64,000 bases of DNA from Cyclobacteriaceae bacterium (GTDB lineage Bacteria; Bacteroidota; Bacteroidia; Cytophagales; Cyclobacteriaceae): positions 806,001 to 870,000 of the forward strand of contig JAHBUC010000001.1 in assembly GCA_019638275.1 (NCBI GenBank), given 5' to 3'. A program made the translations under genes and the position numbers. Below the pieces are notes generated by a model, which was given only the letters and a program-made list of their open reading frames with translations, was not told the DNA's origin and ran no database searches. This document shows, in pieces, positions 41,399-50,392 of the stretch (its first letter is position 1; the number at the start of each line of letters is the position of its first letter).

Positions 41399-42814
41399 TC
41401 AAAAAATCTTTCCTGGATTCAAAATGTTATGCGGATCGAAAACTTTTTTAATGCCGCGCATCAGCTCCAGATTGGTTTCCTTCATGGCAATAGGCATGTA
41501 CGGCCGTTTGGCAATGCCGATGCCGTGCTCGCCCGATAGCGTTCCGCCTAAACTCACCGTAAGCTTAAAAATTTCACCAATACCTTCCGGTATTCTGGTT
41601 TCCCAATCGTGATCGCTGATGTTTTCTTTTAAAATGTTTACGTGCAGGTTGCCATCGCCCAAATGTCCAAAGCATACGGTGTTGAATCCGTATTGTTTGC
41701 CGATCGCTTTTATTCCGGAAATAAGCTTAGGTAAATTGCTGCGCGGTACCACCACATCATCCGATTTGGTGAGCGTATACCAGTTTACAGCCGGTGAAAT
41801 ATTCTTGCGCACTTTCCACAACTCCGCTTTTTGCGCAGCGCTTTCAGCAAACAGTACTTCACCACATTGAAATTTCTCTGCCACGTTCATCACGCGCTCT
41901 GCATCGCGCATCAGCACTTCTTCATCGTTGCCATCCAGTTCACATAACAGGTAAGCGTCCATGTTCTCGGGCAACTGCGTGGTTACCGGACTCCCCAATA
42001 CTTTATCGCAGTATTCAAATGTTTTGATTCCGGCTTCGCGCTCAAAAAATTCCATACCCGAAGGTTGAATACCCGCTGTGAAAATGGCTGCTATGGCGCG
42101 ACATGCTTCTTCGTTGGTTACAAACGGAATAAGCATGAGTACATTCTTCTGCGGATACCCGCGGAGTTTGAATACTATTTTAGTGATGATACCCAATGTG
42201 CCCTCGCTGCCACACATCAGTTGTGTGAGGTTATACCCGGTAGAGTTCTTCAACACGTTTGCTCCTGTCCAGATGATGTCACCGGTTGGCAATACTACTT
42301 CAAGATTTAACACATAATCGCGGGTAACGCCATACTTCACCGCTTTTGGTCCGCCAGAATTTTGCGACAGGTTGCCGCCCAAAAAGCACGAGCCGCTGCT
42401 GGCCGGATCGGGCGGGTAGAACAACCCTTTTTCTTTTACTGCATTTTGAAATACTTCCGTAATCACCCCAGGTTCAACCGTTGCCTGAAGATTCAATTCA
42501 TCGATCTGAAGAATTTTATGGAAGCGCTCCATCGACAGCACCACACCGTGGTGGGTGGGCAGTGCCGCACCGGCCAGACCGGTTCCCGCACCACGCGGTG
42601 TTACGGGTACGCGGTGCTCATGGCAAAGCCGCATAATACGACTGATTTCTTCGGGTGTTCCGGGCTTCAGCACCACGGCTGGCAGAAAATGGTAGTCTTC
42701 TGTTTTATCGTGGGCGTACTCGTTCCGTCTTTCCTCATCAAGAATTACATTTTCCTTACCGATAATGGCCTCAAATTCGCTTAGGATATCAACACTCACT
42801 TCAGGAAATGCCAT
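41399..42814 (-). CDS. FAD-binding oxidase, glycolate oxidase GlcD-like
   Basis: The protein has 471 residues from the ATG 42814 (the GTG at 42835 adds seven less likely residues). It has a PCMH-type FAD domain with PRGAGTGLAGAALPTHHGVV (about 72-91), PDPASSGSCFLGGNLSQNSG (about 133-152), and a C-terminal FAD-linked oxidase domain with FGHLGDGNLHVNI (about 386-398) and SLGGTLSGEHGIGIAKRPYM (about 424-443). Members oxidise 2-hydroxyacids such as glycolate or D-lactate using a quinone or cytochrome. The oxidase partner subunits GlcE/F are not here, so it is probably a stand-alone D-2-hydroxyacid dehydrogenase. The start is 44 bp from the divergent NlpC/P60 gene. Confidence 0.9.
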   Translation of the reverse strand: MAFPEVSVDILSEFEAIIGKENVILDEERRNEYAHDKTEDYHFLPAVVLKPGTPEEISRIMRLCHEHRVPVTPRGAGTGLAGAALPTHHGVVLSMERFHKILQIDELNLQATVEPGVITEVFQNAVKEKGLFYPPDPASSGSCFLGGNLSQNSGGPKAVKYGVTRDYVLNLEVVLPTGDIIWTGANVLKNSTGYNLTQLMCGSEGTLGIITKIVFKLRGYPQKNVLMLIPFVTNEEACRAIAAIFTAGIQPSGMEFFEREAGIKTFEYCDKVLGSPVTTQLPENMDAYLLCELDGNDEEVLMRDAERVMNVAEKFQCGEVLFAESAAQKAELWKVRKNISPAVNWYTLTKSDDVVVPRSNLPKLISGIKAIGKQYGFNTVCFGHLGDGNLHVNILKENISDHDWETRIPEGIGEIFKLTVSLGGTLSGEHGIGIAKRPYMPIAMKETNLELMRGIKKVFDPHNILNPGKIF

Positions 42815-42857
42815 GGCTTTCGTATATTTGGTCACTTATTTTTTAAACGTTAGGAGG

Positions 42858-43352
42858 ATGCTATTTTTTCACCGCAAAGGTAAGCAACCTTTTCAGTTAC
42901 TTTTTCTTCTGGCAGTTCTGTTTTTTACCTCATGTGCTTCACATAAAGCGCGTGTTCGCGAAGAGAAAGTCGACAAGGTTGTACAAACTGCCCGTACTTT
43001 TACGGGAACGCCCTACCGCTATGGTGGTACCACACGTGCCGGTATGGATTGTTCGGCCTTAACGATCCACTCATTTCGGGCGGTGGAGGTTGAGTTGCCC
43101 AGAAGCGCGGAAGGGCAAAGTAAAGTGGGGAAAGAAGTCAAGCTTGAAGAATTGAAGCCAGGTGATCTTGTTTTTTTTGCCACCGGTAAAAAGAAAAGGC
43201 AGATTACACACGTGGGCCTGGTTACTGAAAAGCGCTCCCGAAGCGACATTCGGTTTATTCATGCCTCCACCAGTTTAGGTGTTGTGGAGGATAATATTTT
43301 CTCTACATATTATGAACAGCGGTTCAGACGGGCGAGGCGGGTGATTGATTGA
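42858..43352 (+). CDS. NlpC/P60 peptidoglycan endopeptidase, lipoprotein
   Basis: The protein has 164 residues from the ATG 42858, giving a lipoprotein signal with lipid Cys at residue 26 (LFFTSC). An earlier in-frame start (42765) would overlap the divergent oxidase and lack a clean signal. The NlpC/P60 domain holds GTPYRYGGTTRAGMDCSAL with catalytic Cys65 and His118 in THVGLVTEK; the third polar residue falls near FIHAS. It cuts D-Glu-mDAP-type bonds in peptidoglycan peptides. An AGGAGG touches the ATG, an unusual position for a Shine-Dalgarno. Confidence 0.9.
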   Translation: MLFFHRKGKQPFQLLFLLAVLFFTSCASHKARVREEKVDKVVQTARTFTGTPYRYGGTTRAGMDCSALTIHSFRAVEVELPRSAEGQSKVGKEVKLEELKPGDLVFFATGKKKRQITHVGLVTEKRSRSDIRFIHASTSLGVVEDNIFSTYYEQRFRRARRVID

Positions 43353-43407
43353 GCGGGTAGAAGTGTTCTGGATTTACTAACTTTCACGAACGTTTATTAC
43401 CGCGTAC

Positions 43408-44388
43408 ATGGATAGAACGAATCGCCACACCCGCAGAAATTTCATAAAACTCTCAGCACTTACCACCGGAGTTTTTTCCATCGGAAAGTTTTCAGCCTTT
43501 GCTTCACCTAAAGCGGAAAAACCCATTGTGGTTTCTACCTGGCGAAATCCAGATGCCAATGCAGCAGCGTGGAAAGTGTTGCAAGCAAAGGGATACGCGC
43601 TGGATGCCGTAGAACAAGGTGCTCATGTTCCGGAAGCCAATCCCAAAGACACTTCTGTAGGTTACGGTGGTTTGCCTGATCGGGAAGGTTTGGTAACATT
43701 AGATGCGAGTATCATGGATGAAAAAAGCAACTGTGGCTCGGTGGCCTTTGTGCAAGGCTATAAACACCCGATTTCCATTGCACGGGCTGTGATGGAAAAA
43801 ACACCGCACGTTATGCTGGTAGGAAAAGGTGCACAGCAGTTTGCTGCAGCACAGGGATTTAAAAAAGGAAACCTACTCACCAAGGAATCGGAAAAAGCAT
43901 GGAAGGAGTGGTTGAAGAAATCTGAGTATAAGCCGTATCACAATCCAGGTCAGCACGATACGATTGGCATATTGGCGCTTGATGCAAACGGAAAACTTTG
44001 TGGAGCGTGTACTACCAGTGGCATGGCGTTCAAAATGCACGGTCGTGTAGGAGATTCACCGATTATCGGGGCGGGTTTGTATGTGGATGGTGAAGTAGGA
44101 GCAGCAACGGCTACCGGAGTAGGAGAGGAGATGATTCGCATTGCAGGCAGCCACACCATTGTTGAGTTAATGCGACACGGTCGCTCGCCACAGGAAGCCT
44201 GTGAAGAAGCCATCAAGCGACTGATCAGCAAACGCGGTGAAGAAAAAGCAAAAGAATTGAGTGTGGCGTTTCTGGCATTGAGTGTTACCGGTGAAGTTGG
44301 GGCATACTCTACCAACAATGTATTTGAGTACACGCAAACCACGCAGCGGGAACAAGTGGTGATAAAATCAGATAGTTATTTTAAATAG
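43408..44388 (+). CDS. Tat-exported isoaspartyl peptidase / glycosylasparaginase family enzyme
   Basis: In this 326-residue protein the N-terminus contains TRRNFIKLS, a twin-arginine signal followed by a hydrophobic stretch ending in FSAFASP. The mature part is an Ntn-hydrolase of the N4-(beta-N-acetylglucosaminyl)-L-asparaginase type: YGGLPDREGLVTLDASIMDE (about 82-101), and HDTIGILALDANG (about 182-194), in which the Thr is the autoprocessing nucleophile. The ARG loop DSPIIGAGLYVDGEVGAATA (about 215-234) is typical. Processing gives alpha and beta chains. It would release asparagine-linked sugars or isoaspartyl peptides in the periplasm. A cutC gene follows 66 bp later. Confidence 0.9.
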   Translation: MDRTNRHTRRNFIKLSALTTGVFSIGKFSAFASPKAEKPIVVSTWRNPDANAAAWKVLQAKGYALDAVEQGAHVPEANPKDTSVGYGGLPDREGLVTLDASIMDEKSNCGSVAFVQGYKHPISIARAVMEKTPHVMLVGKGAQQFAAAQGFKKGNLLTKESEKAWKEWLKKSEYKPYHNPGQHDTIGILALDANGKLCGACTTSGMAFKMHGRVGDSPIIGAGLYVDGEVGAATATGVGEEMIRIAGSHTIVELMRHGRSPQEACEEAIKRLISKRGEEKAKELSVAFLALSVTGEVGAYSTNNVFEYTQTTQREQVVIKSDSYFK

Positions 44389-44413
44389 CCGATAGTCAAT
44401 AGTCGATAGTGAA
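44389..44413. repeat. Short GATAGTC direct/inverted repeat cluster
   Basis: CGATAGTCAATAGTCGATAGT lies just beyond the asparaginase stop; the run has GATAGT, ATAGTC and the near palindrome GACTAT. Resembles the short intergenic repeats seen elsewhere in this window. Confidence 0.45.
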
Positions 44414-44454
44414 TCTGTGTTGATTATTGAATTAATTTTTCAGCTTTAATCATC

Positions 44455-45192
44455 ATGCCAATAACAACAGAGATAGTAGTATTTAACATTGAGTCGGCTA
44501 TGAATGCGCAGAAGGGCGGTGCCGACAGGGTGGAGCTGTGCGATAATCCGGCTGAAGGCGGAACAACACCTTCATTTGGCGTAATGGAAATTGTGCGCCA
44601 GGCAGTGAGTATGGATGTGTATGCCATGATCCGTCCGCGGGGTGGTGATTTTGTGTACACCGCGTATGAATATCATGCCATGAAACGCGACATTGAAATG
44701 TGCAAACGCGCCAGTATGGATGGCGTGGTGTTGGGCATATTGAAACCGGATGGAACGTTGGACAAAGACCGGTGCAAAAAATTAATCGATGCCGCCAGGC
44801 CCATGAAGGTCACCTGTCATCGGGCGTTTGATGTAACCCGCGATCCGTTTGAAGCGCTGGAAGACTGTATTGAAGTTGGGTTTGATCGCATTCTTACTTC
44901 TGGTCAGGCGCAAACTGCACCCGAGGGATTGGACCTGATAAAGGAATTGGTTGCAAAAGCAGGCAATCGCATTTCCATCATGCCTGGTTCGGGTATTCAT
45001 GAAGGAAACGCCAGGAAAATAATTGACTTTACCGGAGCGAAGGAAATTCATTTTTCTGCAAAGGAATTTCATCCGTCAGACTATAATAGCTCAATCCGCT
45101 TTACAGATTCGCTGCCTGAACAAATGGGGAAGTTTGTTACCGACCCGGAAAAGGTGAGAGCGGTGGTGGAGGCGCTAAAAGATAAATTTTGA
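44455..45192 (+). CDS. cutC: CutC family protein
   Basis: This 245-residue TIM-barrel of the CutC family has TEIVVFNIESAMNAQKGGAD (residues 5-24), RVELCDNPAEGGTTPSFG (25-42), MIRPRGGDFVYT (about 58-69), KVTCHRAFDVTRDP (about 118-131) and GSGIHEGNAR (about 178-187). The family was linked to copper homeostasis in E. coli, but later work questions this and its enzyme activity is unresolved. It lies 66 bp after the glycosylasparaginase-type gene, same strand, and may share a transcript. It is followed by a palindromic terminator. Confidence 0.92.
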   Translation: MPITTEIVVFNIESAMNAQKGGADRVELCDNPAEGGTTPSFGVMEIVRQAVSMDVYAMIRPRGGDFVYTAYEYHAMKRDIEMCKRASMDGVVLGILKPDGTLDKDRCKKLIDAARPMKVTCHRAFDVTRDPFEALEDCIEVGFDRILTSGQAQTAPEGLDLIKELVAKAGNRISIMPGSGIHEGNARKIIDFTGAKEIHFSAKEFHPSDYNSSIRFTDSLPEQMGKFVTDPEKVRAVVEALKDKF

Positions 45193-45209
45193 TCTTAGTA
45201 GGTAATCAG

Positions 45210-45239
45210 CAGTAGGCAATTGTGTTTAATTGCCTACTG
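45210..45239. terminator. Perfect 12-bp stem-loop after cutC
   Basis: CAGTAGGCAATT (45210-45221) pairs with AATTGCCTACTG (45228-45239) across a GTGTTT loop. GCCTACTG recurs immediately downstream. It lies between convergent cutC and the TonB receptor gene. With no T tract, it may be a dispersed repeat. Confidence 0.55.
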
Positions 45240-45268
45240 CCTACTGATTTTGCCTACTGATTATAGAT

Positions 45269-48175
45269 TTATTGTCTTGTTGCCTTAATCGGCATGGAGC
45301 GGAATGTACCAATATTCATGGTGCCGGCCATTTCGTTTTCGATGATTACTGCTGTGCAGTCGATCACCACTTCATTACCACCAAAATTCATGGTGTAAGC
45401 AAACGTAATGTTGTTGCCCTCTACCGTTACTTTTGAGAGCTGTACTTCTTGCGGCATACGATCGCTCTTGATTGAACCGGAATAAGTCTCGCCATCTTGT
45501 ACAATTGTGATTTTGCCACCTGCACCCGGCTGACCACCTTCAATGGTATACACCCATGTGCCTGCTGCCTGATAAACCGTATCGGTTGGGGCAGTAGGAA
45601 CTTGTACCGTTGCTGTTTGCGGACGAGCCTGTGGCATTCCACCACGTTGCATTCCACCACCATTATTCATTTGCTGACCTTCCATGCCGCCCATATCCAT
45701 GCCACCACCGTCTTTCAGGTCATCGTTGTTGATAGAGCGTCTCCGTCTGTTTCTTGGCTCCACCGACATTTTACCAATCTGGTAGCTGAAGGTTACGTTG
45801 AAGCCCATGTTACGCAAGTTGTTTACGCTTTTGCGGCTTGCCAAAGGTGAATTCAGTTCGCTGCGTATTTTCATTTCGGTTGCAAAGAAGTTTTGTGCGC
45901 CAAAACCAAGTGTTCCTTTTTTGTTGGCAAACTCTTTTCTCAAGCCCAGGTTATACATGCCCATGCCGCCTTGAAAGCCTTGTAATTGAACCTGACGGCC
46001 ACGGTAGAAGCTAAAGAATTGAACTCCCCATCCTTTAGGTAATTTATAACCTCCAAAAACACGACCACTTGCAACCCAGCCAGAGTTGCTGGCACTGAAC
46101 TGACGATTTTGATCATTAGGATCATTTATATCTACCGGCAAGTTGTTATCCAACATGGAGTAGTACACATCGCCACCACCGCTTAAGGTTAAATTGCCAA
46201 TCATAACGTTAACGGATAGGTTAACTCCAACGGCATCTTCCTGACCAATATTTCGATAAGTAGTTCTCACTGTATCCGGGTCAGTCGAAACATTACCAAT
46301 TACATCACGAAGACTTTGGATACCGTTGTTTGTATTTCGCCAAAAGGCAGCGACATTAATATTAGTTGACTTAACAAATGTGCTGTATGAGAGTTCAAAG
46401 TTGTTCGAAAACTCAGGATCAAGCTGAGGATTACCAATGGTAATATCGTACGGGTTGGCCGCCTGAATATTTGGATTTAAGAATCGAATGGAGGGACGCT
46501 GAATACGTCTGTTATACGAAGCCTTAACGGTTTTACCTGAATTTAACCGCTTGGAAACATTTATGCTGGGTACAAATGCTCCATAATTAGGAATTTCAAT
46601 ATTGTCTTCGGTTTGAGAAAAAGCATTAATGGTTGTGTATTCGTAACGCCCACCGGCCTTAACACTAAATGCACTCTTTGTAGTGTAGGTATAGGATAAA
46701 TATCCGGCAACAATGTTTTGATCGTAGTTAAGGTTATTGCTTAATGAAGTGTTGCTTGAAGGGGTAAAGATGCCATCACCATCCGGATCTTCGCTAGAAT
46801 TAAAATCACTGAAAACTCTTCGCATAATGTCTTTGGCTCCAAACTCCAACATTTGATTGTTGGCTATGGGTGTTTGATAGTCTACTTGAAGAGTCATTTC
46901 TTTGTTATAACTATCATTAATATTTTTGAAACCACTTGGGTTCTCAACTCCATTAACCTCTCTGATGATATTGTCAAAATTGTTGTTGCGATCGTTTACA
47001 CTGTAATTTCCAATAATGCTGAATTCGCGTTGAGGTTTCTCAAATAAACGGGTGTAAGTCAAGCTTAAATCAACCGAATTACTCAAGTCTTCTGTGTAAG
47101 CATTGCGCAATGAGCTATTGGAACCATTTTCATTTTCAACAATCGTTAATAAATTATTTTGTCGGTTAATAAAATTGCGGGCGCCAAAACGAGCTGAAAC
47201 AACAATTGAATTTTTATCATTGATGTCATAATCCCAACCTAACGTGTAATTGCCAAATAATCCGCGATTGCGCGTATCGGCTGTTTGGGTGTTGATGGTT
47301 GGCGTATCATCAGTTAAGCTCTGATAAGTGGTTTGAACATTTTCAAAGCTTCCTAAAATATTATAATTGGCACGACCAAAGCCACCTAATGAGAAGCCCA
47401 TATTTTTCTTTCGGTAGTTACCATTTAAACCCAGGTTTGCGCCCCTGTTACCTACACCGGTGTTGATGTTAAGAGAAAGCCCCTGGAGTGTATTCTTTTT
47501 TGTGATGATGTTGATTATTCCAGAGGATCCTTCTGCATCATATTTGGCTGAAGGCGATGTAATCACTTCTACAGATTTGATTTGATCTGCAGGAATTTGT
47601 TTAAGGGCATCGCCAATGTTGGCTGCCATTATGGTAGAGGGTTTGTTATTGATCAGTACGGTAATGTTTGAGCTACCGCGCAGTGATACGTTACCATCTA
47701 AATCAACGGAAAGCATCGGAACGCGCTTTAAAACATCGCTCGCATCCCCACCACGGGTTGTTGCATCGTTCTCAGCATTATAAATGGTACGATCCACTCG
47801 TTCTTCAATAAGGGCACGCTGCCCCTCCACTACAACCTCACTCAATACTTTTGCTTCTGAGCTGATGGCAATGTTCAGGTCAACCTGATCTTTCTTGTCG
47901 CTGATTTCAACATCAACGCTTTTGGTTTCAAAGCCTACAAATGAAACCACTAACTTGTAATTGCCGAGAGCGATCTTATTCAGGGTAAACTTTCCTTTTA
48001 GATCGGCTACGGCACCGTCAATGGTTTTACCATCGGCAGTAACCAGTGCAATGGTGGCAAATTCCACCACCTCTTTCGAGGCTGCATCCGTAATGGTGCC
48101 GGATATTTTCCCTTTTCCATCCTGGGCGAATGCGTACGTTGACAGCAGAAGAAAGAATGCAATAAGCTTTTTCAT
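45269..48175 (-). CDS. TonB-dependent receptor with CarboxypepD-reg domain and extra C-terminal beta domain
   Basis: The protein has 968 residues; MKKLIAFFLLLSTYAFAQ is a signal peptide. In order: carboxypeptidase-like regulatory domain (about 22-105, GKISGTITDAASKEVVEFAT), plug domain (about 120-230), and an outer-membrane barrel (OMP_b-brl_3 type) to about residue 807. Then comes a basic/Asp patch, a Gly/Met-rich linker (about 823-847) and a tail of about 100 residues ending QVQ/ATRQ with a lipocalin-like beta pattern (GTWVYTIEGG...GKITIVQDGETYSGS). The protein does not end in the aromatic residue of standard barrels. The cargo is unknown; no SusD partner follows. It is divergent from the LytS kinase gene. 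Confidence 0.9.
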   Translation of the reverse strand: MKKLIAFFLLLSTYAFAQDGKGKISGTITDAASKEVVEFATIALVTADGKTIDGAVADLKGKFTLNKIALGNYKLVVSFVGFETKSVDVEISDKKDQVDLNIAISSEAKVLSEVVVEGQRALIEERVDRTIYNAENDATTRGGDASDVLKRVPMLSVDLDGNVSLRGSSNITVLINNKPSTIMAANIGDALKQIPADQIKSVEVITSPSAKYDAEGSSGIINIITKKNTLQGLSLNINTGVGNRGANLGLNGNYRKKNMGFSLGGFGRANYNILGSFENVQTTYQSLTDDTPTINTQTADTRNRGLFGNYTLGWDYDINDKNSIVVSARFGARNFINRQNNLLTIVENENGSNSSLRNAYTEDLSNSVDLSLTYTRLFEKPQREFSIIGNYSVNDRNNNFDNIIREVNGVENPSGFKNINDSYNKEMTLQVDYQTPIANNQMLEFGAKDIMRRVFSDFNSSEDPDGDGIFTPSSNTSLSNNLNYDQNIVAGYLSYTYTTKSAFSVKAGGRYEYTTINAFSQTEDNIEIPNYGAFVPSINVSKRLNSGKTVKASYNRRIQRPSIRFLNPNIQAANPYDITIGNPQLDPEFSNNFELSYSTFVKSTNINVAAFWRNTNNGIQSLRDVIGNVSTDPDTVRTTYRNIGQEDAVGVNLSVNVMIGNLTLSGGGDVYYSMLDNNLPVDINDPNDQNRQFSASNSGWVASGRVFGGYKLPKGWGVQFFSFYRGRQVQLQGFQGGMGMYNLGLRKEFANKKGTLGFGAQNFFATEMKIRSELNSPLASRKSVNNLRNMGFNVTFSYQIGKMSVEPRNRRRRSINNDDLKDGGGMDMGGMEGQQMNNGGGMQRGGMPQARPQTATVQVPTAPTDTVYQAAGTWVYTIEGGQPGAGGKITIVQDGETYSGSIKSDRMPQEVQLSKVTVEGNNITFAYTMNFGGNEVVIDCTAVIIENEMAGTMNIGTFRSMPIKATRQ

Positions 48176-48473
48176 GTGGTGTTAAAAGTTCGAAGTTTGG
48201 CAGGTAGCCGCTCGGCTGCCCACGGTTTAAACTGCAAAACAAGGAGAATGTTTCCGCGTAATGGGCTCAATTAGACACTTTGCGCTGTTCATTCGACAAC
48301 TCCAACGAATATCCGACAGAAGTGAATTCGCCTGTGTTTATCGGAGTTATCGATTCACAGTGCCGAACGGTAGAATAATTGGGATGAAGGGTATAACTTG
48401 AAATAAAATGCCGGCACTTTTACCCGACCTTAACGTTTTAAAGGGGCTTTACCCAAGCTAAAAGACTTCACTG
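48176..48473. other. Divergent spacer between TonB receptor and histidine kinase
   Basis: These 298 bp hold no ORF with coding character. They include the AT-rich start of the kinase side (TAACGTTTTAAAGGGGC) and probably both divergent promoters. I see no perfect repeat or strong hairpin. Confidence 0.6.
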
Positions 48474-49514
48474 ATGCAATCGTATTTTCAGCGCAACCGT
48501 ATATTTCTGCTGCACCTGCTTTTCTGGTGCGTGTACCTGTCGTTCAATATTTATTCGGCAAGTTTCTATTCACAGGTGCGGGGTTACGACTGGAGCCGGG
48601 GGTTGATGTTTACAGGTATTCAGTTCGGGTTTACGTTTGTCATCGCTTACCTGAACTATTTTCTCTTTTTACCCAGGTTCCTGAGCCATAAAAAAATCTG
48701 GCGCTACCTGATGGAATTTGTGGTGCCCTTTGCCTTGCTGGTTATGCTGCGGGTTTATGTGCAGCGTATTCTCATGGGCGATTCGCCTCGGGCTGAGTTT
48801 TTCAGCTCGCACATGTACATCATCCAGGTGGCAGCCATTGCCCTGTTCATTACCATTTTTGTGAGCATGCTACGTTTCGCTGCCGAGTGGTTTGAACTGG
48901 AAGCAAAAAAGAAGGAGATAGAAAACGAAAAACTGATGGCCGAGTTGAACTTTCTAAAAGCACAGATTAACCCACACTTTTTGTTCAATACACTGAACAA
49001 TCTCTACTACCTCGCCTATTCAAAATCCGATAACACTACCGAAGTAATATCCAAGCTTTCGCAGATGATGCGCTACATGATCTATGAATCGAACCATGAG
49101 CGTGTACAGTTGAACAAGGAAATTGAGTACATGCAGAACTACATTAGCCTGGAACAATTGCGGTTGAACAATGAAGTACCAATAAAATTCACCATTGAAG
49201 GGCAAACTGAAAACATTTGCATCGCCCCGCTCATCTTCATCACTTTCCTTGAAAATGCGTTCAAACATGGCGTTACCAACAAGCAATCGGGCGCGTGGGT
49301 AAACCTGGCCATTAAGATGAACGGAAAACAATGCACCTATACCGTAGAAAACAGTAAATTGCCTGCATCAGCCGATTCGAAAGAAGGGAAGTCGGGGATT
49401 GGGTTGCGTAACGTGCAGCGCAGGCTGGAGTTGAGTTACCCGGATCAGTATCGACTAAAAACAGAAGACAACCCGGATCGGTATAGCGTACAACTGGATA
49501 TTACACTTTCGTGA
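48474..49514 (+). CDS. LytS-family sensor histidine kinase
   Basis: In this 346-residue protein the N-terminal 130 residues hold about four membrane helices, so the sensor is membrane-embedded. A coiled stretch EAKKKEIENEKLMAELNFLK follows. The His_kinase (PF06580) box is AQINPHFLFNTLNNLYYLA (about 163-181), with the phosphorylated His in NPHF. HATPase motifs are FLENAFKHGV (about 258-267) and GKSGIGLRNVQRRLEL (about 303-318). It autophosphorylates and passes phosphate to the LytTR regulator that overlaps its stop by 4 bp. The signal is unknown. Divergent from a TonB receptor. Confidence 0.93.
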   Translation: MQSYFQRNRIFLLHLLFWCVYLSFNIYSASFYSQVRGYDWSRGLMFTGIQFGFTFVIAYLNYFLFLPRFLSHKKIWRYLMEFVVPFALLVMLRVYVQRILMGDSPRAEFFSSHMYIIQVAAIALFITIFVSMLRFAAEWFELEAKKKEIENEKLMAELNFLKAQINPHFLFNTLNNLYYLAYSKSDNTTEVISKLSQMMRYMIYESNHERVQLNKEIEYMQNYISLEQLRLNNEVPIKFTIEGQTENICIAPLIFITFLENAFKHGVTNKQSGAWVNLAIKMNGKQCTYTVENSKLPASADSKEGKSGIGLRNVQRRLELSYPDQYRLKTEDNPDRYSVQLDITLS

Positions 49515-50230
49515 CTGCCTCTTGTGTTATTGTTGATGACGAGCCCCTGGCCCGTAACCTGATGACTGACTACGTGAAGAAGGTTCCTTCCCTTCACCTG
49601 GTGGCGACATGTGCCAACGCCATGGATGCCATGGAGGTGCTGCGCAAGCAACCCATTGACATTTTATTTCTGGATATTCAGATGCCGGAGATTACCGGTA
49701 TTACGTTTTTAAAAGTTCTACAGAAAAAACCACTTGTAATTTTCACCACGGCATATTCTGAATATGCATTGGAGGGTTATGAACTGGATGTGGTGGATTA
49801 CCTGTTGAAGCCCATTACGTTTGATCGTTTTTTAAAAGCGGTTGATAAAGCGTTGTTGCGTTTACAAACTCCATCGGTTACTGTGGCGACAACCACCCCT
49901 GAGCAAAAACCCGATTTTGTTTTTGTGAAAGACGGTACGCGCATGGTGAAGATCATGCTGGATGATATTCTGTATGTAGAGGGTATGAAGGATTACGTAA
50001 CCATCCATACCCGCGAAAAAAAGATTACTTCTCTTCAACGCATGAAAGCCCTGGAAGAACAACTGCCTTCTGATAAATTCATCCGCATACACCACTCTTA
50101 TATTATTGCGCTCAAAGCCATTGATGTGGTGCATAAAAATGAAGTGCAGATTGGCCAGGCGTTATTGCCGGTAAGCGACAGCTACAAAAAGGCGTTTCGG
50201 GAGTTTATTGAGAAGAATCAGATGCAATAA
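49511..50230 (+). CDS. LytTR response regulator
   Basis: The GTG at 49511 overlaps the kinase TGA stop by four bases, so the pair is translationally coupled. This 239-residue protein has a receiver domain: VIVDDEPLARNLM at the acid pocket, the phosphorylated Asp in ILFLDIQMPEITG (about 54), Thr/Ser in IFTTAYSEYA and Lys in YLLKPITF. A LytTR DNA-binding domain follows (about 130-235: FVFVKDGTRMVKIMLDDILY, RIHHSYIIALKAIDVVHKNE). It forms a two-component system with the LytS-like kinase. Targets are unknown; the divergent TonB receptor is a plausible one. Confidence 0.93.
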   Translation: MTASCVIVDDEPLARNLMTDYVKKVPSLHLVATCANAMDAMEVLRKQPIDILFLDIQMPEITGITFLKVLQKKPLVIFTTAYSEYALEGYELDVVDYLLKPITFDRFLKAVDKALLRLQTPSVTVATTTPEQKPDFVFVKDGTRMVKIMLDDILYVEGMKDYVTIHTREKKITSLQRMKALEEQLPSDKFIRIHHSYIIALKAIDVVHKNEVQIGQALLPVSDSYKKAFREFIEKNQMQ

Positions 50231-50244
50231 GCCTATTTCCGCCT

Positions 50245-50275
50245 TTTGCGCGGTTCATATTTTAAAATATATTTG
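50245..50275 (+). promoter_or_regulatory. Promoter of the tRNA-Ala gene
   Basis: TTTG at 50245-50248, a 19-bp gap and TATATTTG at 50268-50275 match the Bacteroidota consensus. The mature tRNA begins 11 bp further on. Confidence 0.55.
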
Positions 50276-50283
50276 CACCTCAA

Positions 50284-50359
<76 letters not shown>

Positions 50360-50362
50360 CGT

Positions 50363-50389
50363 AAAGTCTGCTTTTCGGCAGACTTTTTT
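50363..50389. terminator. Terminator after tRNA-Ala, shared with the convergent gene
   Basis: AAGTCTGC (50364-50371) pairs with GCAGACTT (50378-50385), followed by TTTTT. The A/T tracts on both sides suit both the tRNA (+) and the DinB-like gene at 50393 (-). Confidence 0.8.
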
Positions 50390-50392
50390 GTT

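Noticed and set aside
42765..42857. Early start of the NlpC/P60 gene overlapping the divergent oxidase
   Set aside because: It lacks a signal peptide and overlaps another gene's start; the ATG at 42858 gives a lipoprotein signal.
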